A stretch of 64,000 nt of DNA from Manihot esculenta (lineage: Eukaryota > Streptophyta > Magnoliopsida > Malpighiales > Euphorbiaceae). The position numbers were made by a program, and so were the translations under genes. The stretch is from contig NC_035165.2 of the NCBI RefSeq assembly GCF_001659605.2, positions 14,804,419 through 14,868,418 on the forward strand, given 5' to 3'. This document shows, piece by piece, positions 1 to 12,061 of the stretch; within the stretch, counting starts at the first letter, position 1, and each line of letters starts with the position of its first letter. Under the pieces are notes generated by a model, which ran no database searches, was not told the DNA's origin, and saw only the letters and a program-made list of their open reading frames with translations.

Positions 1-2462
1 TTAGAGGCAGGAAATTTAGGCTTGGTGCAAGAGTGGTTCCGGGGAGCTCCAACGGTGTTCGTATTCGTGAAGCAATGACTGAAGCTTTTGTCGTCAAGGA
101 TCATCGAGGAGAATGTAAGTTCCTTCCTTCTGTCTATTTACTTTCATATACCATATATTCACATTATTTCATCAAATTCACTTAATCATAAACTAATTTA
201 TGAGTTAAGATTCCAACTTATTAGATTCCAACTTAAGAGTTCACAACATGTAAAAAACTCTATTATTATTGAACTAAGCTTTTATCTCATTCTTTATTTT
301 AAATAAAAATATTATTAAAAGAATTAATTGAATTGAATTTTATAAAATTTTTAATTTCAAACGCTCGATTATAAATTTGTGCCGGATACACATGGATGTA
401 TCATCTTTTTCTTTTTCCCTTCATTGTGTTGCATAATTTTATTTATATCTAAATGCTTCATCACACTTTTGTGAGCATATTACTTACGTTTACTATCCCT
501 TACATGTGATAATGAAAGTTTCATATTATTTACAAATGATTCAAAGTTCAATTATGATAATATAAGATTATGTTTGTGTCTTTCTTTTTATTTTTATTTG
601 ATATTTCATCAAAGAGCAACTTCTACCATAGTTTAATACTTAGGTATGAGGTATAGTTTAATACATAGTTTCATTTTAGCTAGACTGTTAGATATATGAA
701 TTCAATAATCTTCAAATTGCTGAATATTAATATGGGGTTTATAATTATTTATATCGCCAACATGCTTCTTTAAAATTTATTCCTTTTGTATAATTAATAT
801 GGGTTGGTAATAAATATGTATTCCAAGTCAAACCCATCAAGAGATGACAAATTTTGCTAGATTTTAGGGTAAAAGCATTTCAATTATTTATGCTTAATCA
901 AATAGCTAGCTGGCAATTATTTTTGAGGTCTGCAGACTTGGTCCAGCTTAGTCCTTCTCTTTTTCATGATAATAATAAAAGTTTCTGGTTGAAAACATCA
1001 TTGGTTGAATCTCACATAGATATCACCTCTGTTGATTGGCTATTACTGATTTAAGGTTAAGTTCCATTACTAGTTACTTTTCACCCTTTTCAGTATTGAA
1101 AGAAACAAGCATTATTTTATATTAGGAGACATTATTTTCATGCTTTCAAAAATGGAACTTCCAGTCAAAAAGAAAGGTGAAGCTTGTTACCATCACATTA
1201 AGCATACATGTCACATTGATACAACCTCAGGACCAGTAATAATAAAAATCTATAATAATATATTTCTTGAAAACCTTCTTTATATATAGAAATTATTCTC
1301 TTCACAGATATTTCATTTGATGATCTTTTTATGAAAAGTCATAAAGAGATGTATCATCATCATGATTTTACTGAGTTTCTTTATCCATCTAGTCAACTTT
1401 CCAATGTATTCATCTGGGTTAAAATGACAGTGGTCCAATAATTGACTAAAGCAATTTTAAGAATTGGAGACTTTTCCTTCATTTTCCCATTATTTACATT
1501 GCCTAGAAAATTTTAGTATATGTTTTTAATTGAAGTAGCATTGTAATAATAATGTATATCATCCTTTGTGTGTATAAATACAGTGTACAAGAAGCATCAC
1601 CCGCCAATGTTGAATGATGAAGTCTGGCGTCTTGAGAAGATTGGGAAAGGTGGAGCTTTCCACAAAAAGCTAGCTGCTGAAGCCATTGACTCGGTCCAAG
1701 AACTATTGAAATTGTTCACTGTCAACCAACCAAAGCTTAGAAGGGTATGCAAATTCATATTTTATCTCTTGAAAATATCAAGTCCACTCATCGTGACTAC
1801 ATCAATAATAATCATAAATTTATTATTGATACAATAATTATATAAAATAATTTCTTCTTACGTTGTTTGAAACAGATTTTAGGTCCTGGAATGTCCGAAA
1901 AAATATGGGAAGCAACAATTAAGCATGCAAAGACTTGTGAATTGGGAAACAAACTTTACATGTATCATGGACAGAATTTCAGTGTGACATTAAACCCTAT
2001 ATGTCAAGTTGTTGGTGCCATTATTAATGGCCACACATACTTTGCCAGGGATCTTCCAAGAATTAATAGGGTATGGATTCATTCCCTCATTTGTTTTAGT
2101 CTTTGAACACAAAATACTAATGAATCTCGAGTTTGAACTGCTCAATAATTTTATACTAATATTAATATTTTTGAATCAGGGCTTCATTCAGAATTTAGTG
2201 AATCAAGCATATGCAAATTGGAGCTCATTAGAAGAGGTGGTTGGAGTTTCAAGTGAGATTGCTTTGCTTACACAAGGTGAGTGATTTTCTTGGAAAATAA
2301 TATATGGGTATCATGTGCAATTTAATAAACCTTCTTGTACTAGTAATTAATATTGCTTGAAAATGAACAGGTGAGGAGCTAGTGGAGGAGTACCCCAATC
2401 ACCACCATCCTCAGGCCTATATTGAGATGGGGGACCAATATCAACCTGACCAGCTGTTCTAG
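1..2462 (+). CDS. CBP60-family (calmodulin-binding protein 60-like) gene, 3' part
   Basis: Five exons can be joined in one frame: 1(partial)-114, 1584-1744, 1876-2070, 2180-2276 and 2371-2462 (stop TAG at 2460-2462). All introns are GT-AG. The joined product is 218 residues from position 3. It carries the conserved central region of CBP60 proteins: an [14 protein letters not shown] start, [37 protein letters not shown], and [12 protein letters not shown]. This plant family (CBP60a-g, SARD1) contains nuclear, DNA-binding regulators of salicylic-acid and immune transcription; some members bind calmodulin. The N-terminus lies outside the window. The protein stops about 35 residues after the conserved domain with a His/Gln-rich end, so it lacks the longer tail of many members. 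It could be a short paralogue or a gene with an alternative last exon. The exon calls are firm; the subfamily is not assigned. Confidence 0.9.
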
Positions 2463-3000
2463 TGCAAATCTGGCTTACAGCAATATAGAAATTTAGTATA
2501 AAGAAAGGAGATCCATGTATTTATAAGAGGTGCATGTACTCTTAAGAGCACTGAATAAGCCCTCTGCACCAAATGTCCCTTTTCAGATAGTGAATTGACA
2601 CCTAGGTCTTACATTAATGGAGAAACGATACTAGATTTTGGTTTCAATGTAAATAGAGAAAAAAAAAAAGAGTCAAAGTTGGTTAACCTATGTTTTGTAG
2701 GAAAATTTTGAAGGGAAGGTCAGGAATTTTAAGATGATATCCTTAAGAGGAAAGTTTCTCAAGCAAAATAAGATTTTTAGAGGTTCTGAAACCTAAAAAA
2801 GCCTTTTTTTTTTTTTTTTTTAACACTGGTGGATTGTAGAGGTTTTTAATATCTTACTTCCATTACCTTTAATTAAGTAAAATTTCCTTTTGCTGTATTC
2901 CACAGATAGAAATATAATATTTTCTATTTCATAAAATATGTTTGCACTGTCCTGCGGCCAACATTGATTGCTTGAAACTCATTTGGACTAAGTTCTATCA
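2463..3000 (+). other. 3' UTR and downstream flank of the CBP60 gene
   Basis: Non-coding stretch after the CBP60 stop. It contains A-rich and T-rich runs (for example about 18 T at 2804-2821) and no ORF of note. The transcript end is probably within the first 200-300 bases, but I see no unambiguous polyadenylation signal. Confidence 0.5.
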
Positions 3001-3008
3001 ATTATCTA

Positions 3009-3474
3009 TAGGGCTGAGCAGAATCCGGTTCAAACCGAAAAAACCGACCGAACCGAACCGAATTGAAAATTTGGTTTGGTTTTTTATACATTTCGGTTCG
3101 GTTCGGTTTTAAATTTCAGAAATTTCGGTTATTTCGGTTCGGTTCGATTTTGATCAGAAAAAAACCGAAAAAACCGAACCGAATCGATTAGGGATAATAA
3201 TATATTTTTTCAATAATATAGAGAAATTAAATTATATTAAAATTAAAATATTTTAATTAAATTTTAAAATACTAAAAATAAAGAGTAAAAAATTAAAAAA
3301 ATATTAAAAATCGAAACCGATCAAATCGAACCGAACCGAATCAGACCGGTTCGGTTCGATTCGGTTTCTGACCAAAATCGGTTCGGTTCGGTTTTCATAA
3401 AAACTAAAATTTTGGTTTTCGGTTTATTCGGTTCGGTTCGGTTTTGAACCGAACCGACCGAATGCACACCCCTA
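3009..3474. mobile_element. hAT-type MITE 1, rich in AACCG/CGGTT repeats
   Basis: The element begins TAGGGCTGAG and ends GCACACCCTA-like, with imperfect terminal inverted repeats that continue into many copies of ACCGAACCGAA and its complement. It is flanked by a perfect 8-bp duplication ATTATCTA (3001-3008 and 3475-3482), the TSD length typical of hAT transposons. The middle is AT-rich and non-coding. The TAGGG start, 8-bp TSD and absence of a transposase gene support a non-autonomous hAT derivative. Confidence 0.85.
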
Positions 3475-3529
3475 ATTATCTATGGACACTAATATTTAAA
3501 ATTTAACCAAATAAATGAAGATCATTGGA

Positions 3530-4219
3530 TAGGGCTGTAATCGAATCGAGGCGAGACGAGTTTTGTAAGTTCAATCCCGATTAGAAAATAAATTTAAAAG
3601 TTCGAGTTCGAATCTGACTCGAAATTTATTTATGAGTTCTACCTCAATTTATAAAATAAATATTAAACTCGAATTCGATTCGTAATAAACTCATTTATCA
3701 CATTAATGAATTAACTCAAACTCCACTAAAAAAACTCAAATTTGAATTTATTTAAATTCAAATTTCAACTCAATTATATTATAAACAAACTATAATTCAA
3801 ATTCATTTAAATTATAAATAAATTAAAAATAAAAATAAAATTTAAATTATAAGTCTTTAATTGAAATCTCTCAAACTTAAAATTAATAAAAAAGAATATA
3901 AAAAGCTGTACTTTTACGGAGAAACCACAACCCTTCATATCCCTTTAACTTTGGACGTGGGATTAGTGTTGGCGAACAAGTTTACTCATGTGTATGTTTA
4001 CGAGTCTGCTCGGGAGCTTATTCATAAACTTGAAAATGAGCTGAGCTCGCGAATTTAAACGAGCGGAATACTACTAAGTTTAAACTCGATTCATTTATTA
4101 AACGAGTGTAAAAAGTGAGTTCGAGTTCGGTTCGTTTAAAAAATGAGTCGAACCCGATCGAATTTTTATCGAATCGAGTTCCGAATAACTAACGAACGAT
4201 TTGATTGATTTACACCCTA
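3530..4219. mobile_element. hAT-type MITE 2, with GAATCGA-type subterminal repeats
   Basis: Starts TAGGGCTGTAAT and ends ATTTACACCCTA, which are imperfect inverted repeats extending into AATCGAATCG-like subterminal motifs. The flanks TCATTGGA (3522-3529) and TTATTGGA (4220-4227) are an 8-bp duplication with one mismatch. No transposase ORF is present; a 65-codon ORF at 3861-4058 is chance. It lies 55 bp from MITE 1 and belongs to a related but different family. Confidence 0.75.
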
Positions 4220-4227
4220 TTATTGGA

Positions 4228-7200
4228 ACATTGAACCAGTGAACGTAACTAAAACCTCAAAGAACTTAGGTTTCATATGCATATCATTAAGAAAAAATTT
4301 GTTTAAATTGAATCTGTAAAATAATAATACAAAATATGTGGACATTTAAATTATGAATTCATATAAATTTAATATAAATAATTATCCATATTATTAAATT
4401 AACATTATAAAATTAATATTAATGTTCTAATTTATTATAATATGTACTTTTTGTATATTTTATTCATGTCGTACAATAAATTTAATTAAGTTCTAATATG
4501 TTAATAAAACTTAAAATTAAGTTTTATAATAATTACCTGTTCGGTTATTCCCTCTGTCCTTCATCTCTGTTTTCTTTCTCCATAAAGTATGTGCCTTTTC
4601 TTTGAACTTCTTTCGTTTCTTTGTCTTTGTCATCTTCTTGTGATTAATTCTCTTTTTTGCTACCTTCTTTTCTGTTTTTTCCTTGCTGCTGAGCAGCCGT
4701 TGTTTTATCCTTGGAGCGTGAACAAGATGAGGCACTCATGCAGATCCAAAAATATAAGTTAGGGTCAAATTTATAATTTAGTAAGGCCTCTAATTTTATT
4801 TATTTCAGAGAAAATTATATATTTTTTTTGAAAACTTACAAAAATTATATTAATAAATTTAAAGTATGTAGAGGAGAATCACCCAAGCATTCAACCTTGA
4901 CACACAAATAATTGTTTTAATTAATAAATGTGTATATTAATTTGCGAACCGCTTAAAAAAATATGGTAGAAAAATTTATATTTATATACATATTTATATA
5001 TATAAAATTAGAGTAAAAAATAAATATGTTTAAATTTATGCACAAATAATATATTTAAATTTATATATTTATATTGAGTGACATATTTAATATATTTAAT
5101 TATTTTTATTTTTAATTTATATTTTTATATTTAATATTGTTATTAATTAACATGTCTATAATAAATAGAATTTATTATTTTTATTATTACAATTTGTATA
5201 TAACTTTTAAATTTCTTATTATTATTAATATATGATTTTTTAATTTTCTATAACTTTTTAATATAATATATTAATTTATAACTAAAAAAAATTTAAAAAT
5301 TAAGAGCTAACTATAAAATTAATACATATTTATTTTTTTAATTATAAAAAATAAAAAATAATATATTTAGACTTATAATACATTTTTAAAATTATATTTC
5401 TATTATTAATAAATAACAAATTTATCTATATATATATAATTAGATTCTAAAATAGATTGATGAGAGCACTCACAAATTTAATTTGATGATAAATACATTT
5501 GAATAAATCTAAGAGATCTCTTATAATTATTTATTTATAATTATTATAAATTTTTAATTTTATTTTTATGTAAAATAATAATTAATGTATTTATAATAAA
5601 TAGAATTTATTTTTAATTATTATTAATATTTACCTTTTCATCTCTTATTACTTTCTAATATTATTATATTTATTATCATATGAGTTTTGATCTCCTACTA
5701 CTTTTATATTATTAATTTAGAATAAAAATTTTATTATATTTTTATTATTAAAAAATTTTATTGTATTTTTATTTTAATAATAAATAAAATATTAAAAATA
5801 TATTTATAAAAATTAAATAAACATTCTATAAAAAAATATTTAAACTATAAAAAAAATCACTTTTATCGTATAACAATAATTATATAACAAAATACCATAT
5901 GAAAAGTTTTTACTATACCGTTGTTTATTTATTTGATAATTTTATAAAATTATAATAAATATAATTTAATTATAAATCTCTATATAATGTAAATAATTAC
6001 ATAGAATAAATATATAATAAACTAAAGTTATTATAAAAAAATATTAATTATAATAAAAATATAAAAAAATTAAAAAAATTAATATAACTAATAGTATAAA
6101 ATATTATCAAATTAAAATTTTATTTAATTCAAATAAAGTTAATAAATATAAATAATTAAAATATAATAAAAAGTAAAATTGTAATTTTACTCCTCTGAAT
6201 CAATGGTTATAAATATTAAACCATCAAGTTTTTAAATTTAAATTATGATTATAATCATTTTATTTTCTTGATTTTTCACAAAAATGTAATCTTGATTATG
6301 CATTCTATATAAAATTCATTAGCACAATCTATTTTTTCATATAACTCTCTCTCCTCTATTTTTAAATTGCTTGTATTTTAAAATTTTTCTTTCTCATTAT
6401 TTTTTTAGCATCTATCATGCATGGTTGTATAAATCTCAACAGACAACTCAACCCTCTTAACTATATTAAATTTAGACGATGAGTTATTTAAATATTTTTG
6501 AGAAATTATAATTATTATAAAGTAGTGTTCGCCTGACATATTGATATATAAGTTTTACCACTTAAAAAATTGATATTCTCAAAGAGTATTGTAATAAAAC
6601 AGATAATTCTCTTCTTCCGTTGCCACCATTGCAATCCAATACCTTGAATCTTAACAAATTTTATTTTCTTAAGAATAAAATTTTTTTAATAAAATTTATT
6701 ATTGGATATTAATAATATATGATAATAAGTATTAAAATTTTTAATAGATGCAGTGAATTTATAAAAAAAAATTATTTTATAAAATAATATTATACAATAA
6801 TAATATAAAAAATTTTAATATTCATATAGCGTGCAGGCAAATGACTACTTAAAAATAAAATTCTCCAGTTCAATTTTTAAAGTAACAGTAAAAAATTCAT
6901 GTTAATAAAATTTTATAAATTAAATTAAATGATCCACCTTAGAATTTTTTTTAAAAGAAAAAAAATAATTTAACCTATTATCCATATAAATACTATTTAA
7001 TTTTATATATATTTAAAATTTAAAAAATAAATAATCTGAATCATAACCTATTAAATTCATTTTTCCAAGATTTATTTTTTTAATATAAATTATCTATAAA
7101 AGCTATCAAAATATTTAATCAATGCTCGTAAAACTCCTTTTTTTAATTTAAAATTTATTTTCATAAATATAAATACTCTAATATATAATTTTAACCAAAT

Positions 7201-7348
7201 ACACAAAAATACCATTTTTTAATAAAATAAATTAAAAAATAAGTAAAGTTATTACCTTATAAATAGTTTGAAAAGAAAAGATATTAACATACTTGAAGTT
7301 AAAATCTTGAAAATTAAAAGTAAATTTTTTAGATTAAAAAAAAAAATA
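4228..7348. other. AT-rich intergenic spacer
   Basis: About 3.1 kb of very AT-rich sequence with many short A/T runs and TATA/TTAA tracts. I see no gene, RNA gene or clear element boundary. A short Lys-rich ORF at 4517-4735 (-) matches no family I know and looks compositional. Confidence 0.6.
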
Positions 7349-7353
7349 GAAAG

Positions 7354-7833
7354 TGATATGGTTGAAATGAAATTGTACTGCGATTGATCCATTTGTAAGA
7401 AAGATAATGTGAGGTAATTAGCGCTTACGGCAGTCACTCCAATACTCAAATCAATAAACTGGAGAAAATGGTGAGTAATAAATTACTTAGAATTCAAGAA
7501 TAGTTGTGTAAGAGTGCGTACATTGATTTTTGTGTTCATAAGCTTTTATACTATAAGAAAGTAGAGTTGGTTATCAAATTTTCTGTGAATAAAAGATCCT
7601 GCAATTATAGATGTAATGGAAATCTATTGGATTGTATCTGCTAACGGTAACTTTCTGTAAAATCTCGTCCTGCTAAGAAGAGGGTGAGTCTTGATGAAGA
7701 ACCGGGTGCAACGGTGTTCAGGTCTTCCTTTCAACGAGTGGGACCGTGTATCAGTTTATTAAACTCTTGCCACGTGGCCCTGTCTTATAATGACAGCTCA
7801 TAACTAGCTTTAGGCGATTGTTATGTCACATTA
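7354..7833 (-). repeat. 3' LTR of Tat element A
   Basis: About 480 bp, homologous along its whole length to 29392-29898 but with many substitutions and small indels. On the plus strand it starts TGATATGG directly after TSD GAAAG and ends ...CACATTA, followed by the complement of a G-rich polypurine tract (7834-7849). Confidence 0.85.
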
Positions 7834-8008
7834 GAAGTCCCCTACTAGTCTTTGATTCTTTAGATTTAATATTACAGTTTGTTCATGATCATAGGTATGT
7901 GGTGCGTCTGGATTGGCTCTTCATGCTTGCGTTTTGCCTGTTCCTTGTCATGAATGATGATAAACTTATTTCACAAGGCGCATTCAAAACTTATCATCAA
8001 AATCGTAA

Positions 8009-8016
8009 TATAAAAA
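8009..8016 (+). promoter_or_regulatory. TATA-like box in front of the antisense ORF of element A
   Basis: TATAAAAA on the plus strand, opposite to the element's own sense strand. A pyrimidine-rich leader follows, with the antisense-ORF ATG at 8150. Element B has a similar box at 31889-31896. Confidence 0.45.
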
Positions 8017-8149
8017 CTCTTCTTCTTCTTTGGCTCTCACTTTTGCTCACAATTAATCTCCATACTTTAGAAAAATCTCATCCACTCTACTTCTCACTCC
8101 CACATTTCTTTACTCAAAATAATTCATATTCGCTTTTTCTTCCATAAAA

Positions 8150-9802
8150 ATGACTAGGAATACTTTTTTTTTCTTCTTCTTCTTTTGCTGAAAGTTCAAT
8201 ATTAAGCTCCTCCTCTGATAGCTCCATTTGTGCTCCTGCTCCCATCGTTCTGTTGAGGGCGGCCTATGAAAGTGAAAGCATCTTGGTAAATGACATCCCT
8301 TCCATACTGACTGAGAAGGATGTAGACCACCTTCATGATCAATATTAAATCTCTTGAGAGATCTTCCATATTTCTGCTCCATCTTCGAGTGTTCATGTAG
8401 ACGACCAAATCCCAGTGGAGGATACTATTATGGTCTATGAAGAACAGTTTAAGGCGGATCTTCGATTTTTCATGAATCCATGTTTTACTAAAGTCCTCTG
8501 ATTCCACAAGTTTCAGTTTTCCAACTGTACCTCAACAGTTGAAGGATTTTGGTAGCATTATGATCTGTCTTCTTTAACAACAATATTGAGCCGAGTGTAG
8601 TACTCTTCTCTCAATTGTACCAACTATATATGTGAAAAAATGAAAAATTTTGGTTCTTTAGTGGGAGGAAATGCCAAACACTATTCAACTGGATACCCTC
8701 GTCCTTAAAGCGTTAGAAGGACAAGTTTTTCATTCTCCGCAACAGGATGTGTGGGGGATTGTGGCCCTCTTCGTACAAGCTAAAATGTATATGTGGAGTT
8801 GAGAAATGATGGGGTTCAACCACAGAGGAGCAAGGAAGAGGCTTAGGACTTCCTCTAGATGATGGCCACATCCTAGAAGATAGATATCACTATGGCAGTG
8901 AGGAACGCCATTTTATCCTGACAGAGCCATCTTTAGGCAAACCAGGCTCAGGCTCCTCACTCGCCCATCCTTCCAAACCTTTGAGAAAGCACACCCTATG
9001 CTAGTGAGTAGGATTTTTTTTTTCTTTCTAACTATTTTTTATTTTCAAATTGCCTTACTCATCTTTTTTTCTTGTGCAGATATGGCCAGATAAAACAAAA
9101 AAGTTTGCTGAGATCGCACGTGCCGCTTGTAAGGGTAAAGCAACTACTGAAATGACCGATCCTCCTTCCAAGAGAGCACGCTGCGCAGAAGAGATCATGA
9201 TGCTTCCTCCTCCTCCACCCCCTCTTGCAACTGAAGAATCAGCTCCTACTCAGCCCGATTCTTCTACAAAGGGCACTTCTGCAGTAGTCCCTATCACTGT
9301 CGATCCAACACCTAAGAATGTTGGGGTCGAATGCTCATGGCCTCGGAGCATCCAACACCTGGTGCTGGCGTTGACCCGGATGACCTCTCTTCTTGACGAA
9401 CCCCACCTGTTAGTCCTCATAGCCAAGAATGCTTTGAGGCCCAGGGATCGTCATAGCTCGAAGAGGTTGTCTGTCTCAGGTTGAAGAGGCCCAGGCTGCC
9501 ACCCCTAGAGTGGCTGAATTGGAAGCCGAGCTTGAAAAAATAGTGGCCTAGGGCGGAGAGATGTTCGTACAAGGGCTAGACTCTATCAAGAAAGAACTCA
9601 CCAAGTGTTTTCTTACAGAGGACTTCTCATGGATTGACAACATCTTTCCAAACGAGGAGGATGAGGAGGAGGATGGGCAAGATGAGGAAAGGACGATTGA
9701 GGACAACCCTGTTGACTCTCGGCTTCTGCTATAATAGCCATAGATGAATCTGTAATAGAAGTTCGGGAGGAGAAAACTGATACCGATCCTTCTGTCTTGT
9801 AA
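8150..9802 (+). pseudogene. Antisense ORF of Tat element A ('putative gypsy type transposon' domain), decayed
   Basis: This gene runs on the strand opposite to gag, between the 3' UTR repeats and the 3' LTR, where Tat-lineage elements commonly carry an antisense ORF. From ATG 8150 there is a Ser-rich start broken by poly-T slippage. Then come recognisable blocks: LTEKDVDHL, and VYEEQFKADLRF followed by MNPCFTKVL (about 8430-8500). These resemble the plant domain annotated as 'putative gypsy type transposon' (Pfam Transposase_28 family). A later segment at 9050-9484 has a basic KRAR patch and a Pro stretch. An acidic tail follows, ending EEKTDTDPSVL with a stop at 9802. Several stops and frameshifts interrupt it, and introns are possible. 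Its role is unknown; the family assignment is by eye. Confidence 0.6.
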
Positions 9803-10019
9803 TTTTTTTTTTTATTTTTAATGAGAAAACTTTCCTTTTATATTCTTTGACTTTATTTTTGCTAAGTGTTCATATGCTCGGTACTCGACCATAATCCTCA
9901 TCCAACCATCATCAAATAAGACTTAAATAATTTCTAAAAAATTATCAAGTAGGGTTAACACCAAACTAAATATTTAGTAGTCTCTACCTTTTTCCATAAA
10001 ATGACTTAAACAAACTTAT

Positions 10020-10700
10020 TAACAGGATTTAACACCCGGTCATCGGCCTATTGGATTCCCGCTTCATTGCTATGAAATAAATAACTTGAAAAAATTACTT
10101 ATAAAAAATGGGTACTAACATCCGGTCATTAGCCTGGCGAATACTCGCCTTGTAGTCTGAGCATAAAATGCCTTAGAAATTTGTATAAAAATAGAACTAA
10201 TACCCGGTTATGAGTTTGGTGGATATCCGACTTATGGCTATGAAATAAATAACTTGGAAAAATTATTTATAAAAAATGGGCACTAACACCAAGTCATTAG
10301 CCTGGCAGATACCTGCATTGTGGCCTGGACATAAAATGCCTTAAAAATTTTTATTAATTGGGACTGACATTTGGTTGTGAGCCTGGCGAATACCTGCTTT
10401 GTGGCCTTGGCATAAAATGCCTTTGAACTATTTGATTAATCTCGACAATCACCCATTCATGAGTCTGGCAAATACTCGCTTTGTGGCCTTGGCATAAAAT
10501 GCCTTTGATCAGTTTTATTAGTTGGACTAACACCCGGTTAAGCGCCTGGCAGTTACTCGCTTTGTGACTCGCTTGGCGAATACCCACCTCGTGGCTTTTA
10601 TGCCTTGAACAATCTTATTAGTGGGACTAAAACTCAGTTAAGTGCCTGGAGGTTATCCGCCTTGTGGCTCACCTAGAGGATACCCACTTAGTGGTGATTT
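10020..10700. repeat. 3'-UTR minisatellite of element A, about 83-bp units
   Basis: About eight degenerate direct repeats, each with a core like GGGACTAACACCCGG, then GCCTGGCGAATACC, then GCTTTGTGGCC and CATAAAATGCCTT. Cores recur near 10030, 10120, 10200, 10283, 10365, 10448, 10530 and 10628. The block sits between the end of pol and the antisense ORF, a hypervariable place in Tat-type elements. Related repeats occur in element B at 32675-33060. Confidence 0.85.
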
Positions 10701-10989
10701 TTCTTATTCCAATGCTTTCATCAATCCATCATTTCTAATAATTTTGATTTTAAACAACAAAATACTTGAAAAAATACATTACGATTTTATTAGTAACATC
10801 TCTATGAATTACTGTAATACCCGGCTAGACTCCGGTATCGGAATTCCTACCGTCCGGTGGAATCTCGGATGTCGGAAGCCTCTAGTAGGGTAGAAACATG
10901 TTTTCATAAAATGTTTTAATGTTTTTCATGATTTTAAGTAAAGAGGAAATGAGTTTTTGCATGAAAACAACCTTGGAGGAAAACTCAGG

Positions 10990-11153
10990 TTCGGCCGCTG
11001 AAACTCAAAGTTCGGCCGCCGAACATGCATGCATTTCGGGTGTGCCTTAGGCCCCCGAAGGCATAAGTGAGGGAAGTCCAGGTTCGGCCGCCGAACCTCA
11101 AGTTCGGCCGCCGAACATGGCATGCATGCGGAGGCACGTTCGGCCCCCGAACG
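10990..11153 (+). repeat. Palindrome cluster 1 (TTCGGCCGCCGAA) upstream of the C1 TATA box
   Basis: Five GC-rich near-palindromes: three exact TTCGGCCGCCGAA, one with a single change at the start, and one TTCGGCCCCCGAA at the end. They are separated by short AT-containing spacers such as CATGCATGC. The cluster ends about 17 bp before the TATA box, in the U3 promoter region. Equivalent clusters: 18643-18786, 24843-24975, 27811-27950, 24123-24196, 46472-46547, 60898-61028. Confidence 0.9.
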
Positions 11154-11169
11154 TGGCTTGGACAGCCAC

Positions 11170-11177
11170 TATAAAAG
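11170..11177 (+). promoter_or_regulatory. TATA box of the C1 5' LTR
   Basis: TATAAAAG directly downstream of palindrome cluster 1. The same box is at 18804-18811 (3' LTR), 24994-25000 (E), 27785-27792 (F, reverse) and near 60839 (J, reverse). It predicts transcription start about 30 bp downstream, making a leader of about 1.9 kb within the LTR. Confidence 0.7.
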
Positions 11178-11694
11178 GTCCCTTAGCCGCAAACGGGCAA
11201 GTTTTTTCCCCATTTTCGGCCAAGGTGAGCTCTCCGCCGTCCCTCACCGATCTTTGATGTTTTTCCTCTAGATCTTTCGAGTTTTTCATTTGTTTTAACT
11301 TTGTTTTGAAGATTTGAACTTTTGAGCAAAGTTTTGGAGCTTGGAGGTTCAAGAACCCAATCTCTCCCACCTCCGAGTTTTAGGTCGTCTCTCTCTCGAT
11401 CTTCAAGAGGTAAGAGCCGATCTTAAGCTCATTGTATGTTTTAAGTAAGTTTTATGAAGTTCATGGGGTAGAAAATGCATGAGTAAGCTTATGTTGAGTT
11501 TATGAGTTTTTGATGAGTTTTTGAGCAATGTGGCTTGTAATGTGCGTTTGATGTGTTGTAGTTGGGGTTTAAGGTAGTTTGAGACCCCTAGGAGCTTGTA
11601 TGCATGTTTTGGTTGAGCTAAATGCATGATGGTTTGAGTTTGGAGGCATTTGTGCATGTTTGAACCAACTTTCTGCCCTTTGGGAGAAACGAGG

Positions 11695-11935
11695 TTCGGC
11701 AGCCGAAGGGACTTTCGGCCGCCGAACCCTCTTGTGGAGGAAGCCTTTGGCTGCCGAAGATTTCCCCCGAAAGGAGACTTTCGTCTCTGTCTGGGAGTTT
11801 CGGCCGCCGAAAGTGCCGCCGAACATGCATGAGTTTTGTCTCTGTCTGGGAGTTTCGGCCGCCGAAGGTGCCGCCGAACCTGCCTGACTTTCGACTCTGG
11901 AGGGACTTTCGGCCGCCGAACCTGCCGCCGAAAGT
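11695..11935 (+). repeat. Palindrome cluster 2 in the C1 leader
   Basis: Array of TTCGGCCGCCGAA and partial units (CTTTCGGC, GCCGCCGAA) separated by spacers such as GACTTTCGACTCTGGAGG. It translates without stops on both strands, producing long spurious ORFs. Equivalent clusters: 19328-19571, 25519-25760, 27019-27258, 23302-23600, 47101-47341 and 59920-60168. Confidence 0.9.
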
Positions 11936-12061
11936 GCCCTGTCCAGGCCTCCTTTGCATGTTCTTCTATGGTTGTTTCATGATGTTTTAGGGGGTTTTTG
12001 GGGGATGTTTTTAGAGTTATGTTCTAGTTATTTGGTCCTTCATTTGAGTCCACCTGTGTAG

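Noticed and set aside
4517..4735. Lys-rich 72-codon ORF (-) as a small gene
   Set aside because: Low-complexity composition in AT-rich spacer, no recognisable domain and no supporting context.
10020..10700. Regular 83-bp repeats of element A as a CRISPR or tRNA-like array
   Set aside because: The repeats are degenerate over their whole length with no unique spacers, and sit in the 3' UTR of a Tat element.
11618..11959. Open frames of 75-190 codons rich in FGGR, SAAE or RPPN repeats in every chromovirus LTR (also 19253-19594, 25435-25794, 26760-27332, 27591-27935)
   Set aside because: They come from stop-free palindrome arrays that read open on both strands and in several frames; there is no conserved start and they lie in LTR leader or promoter sequence.
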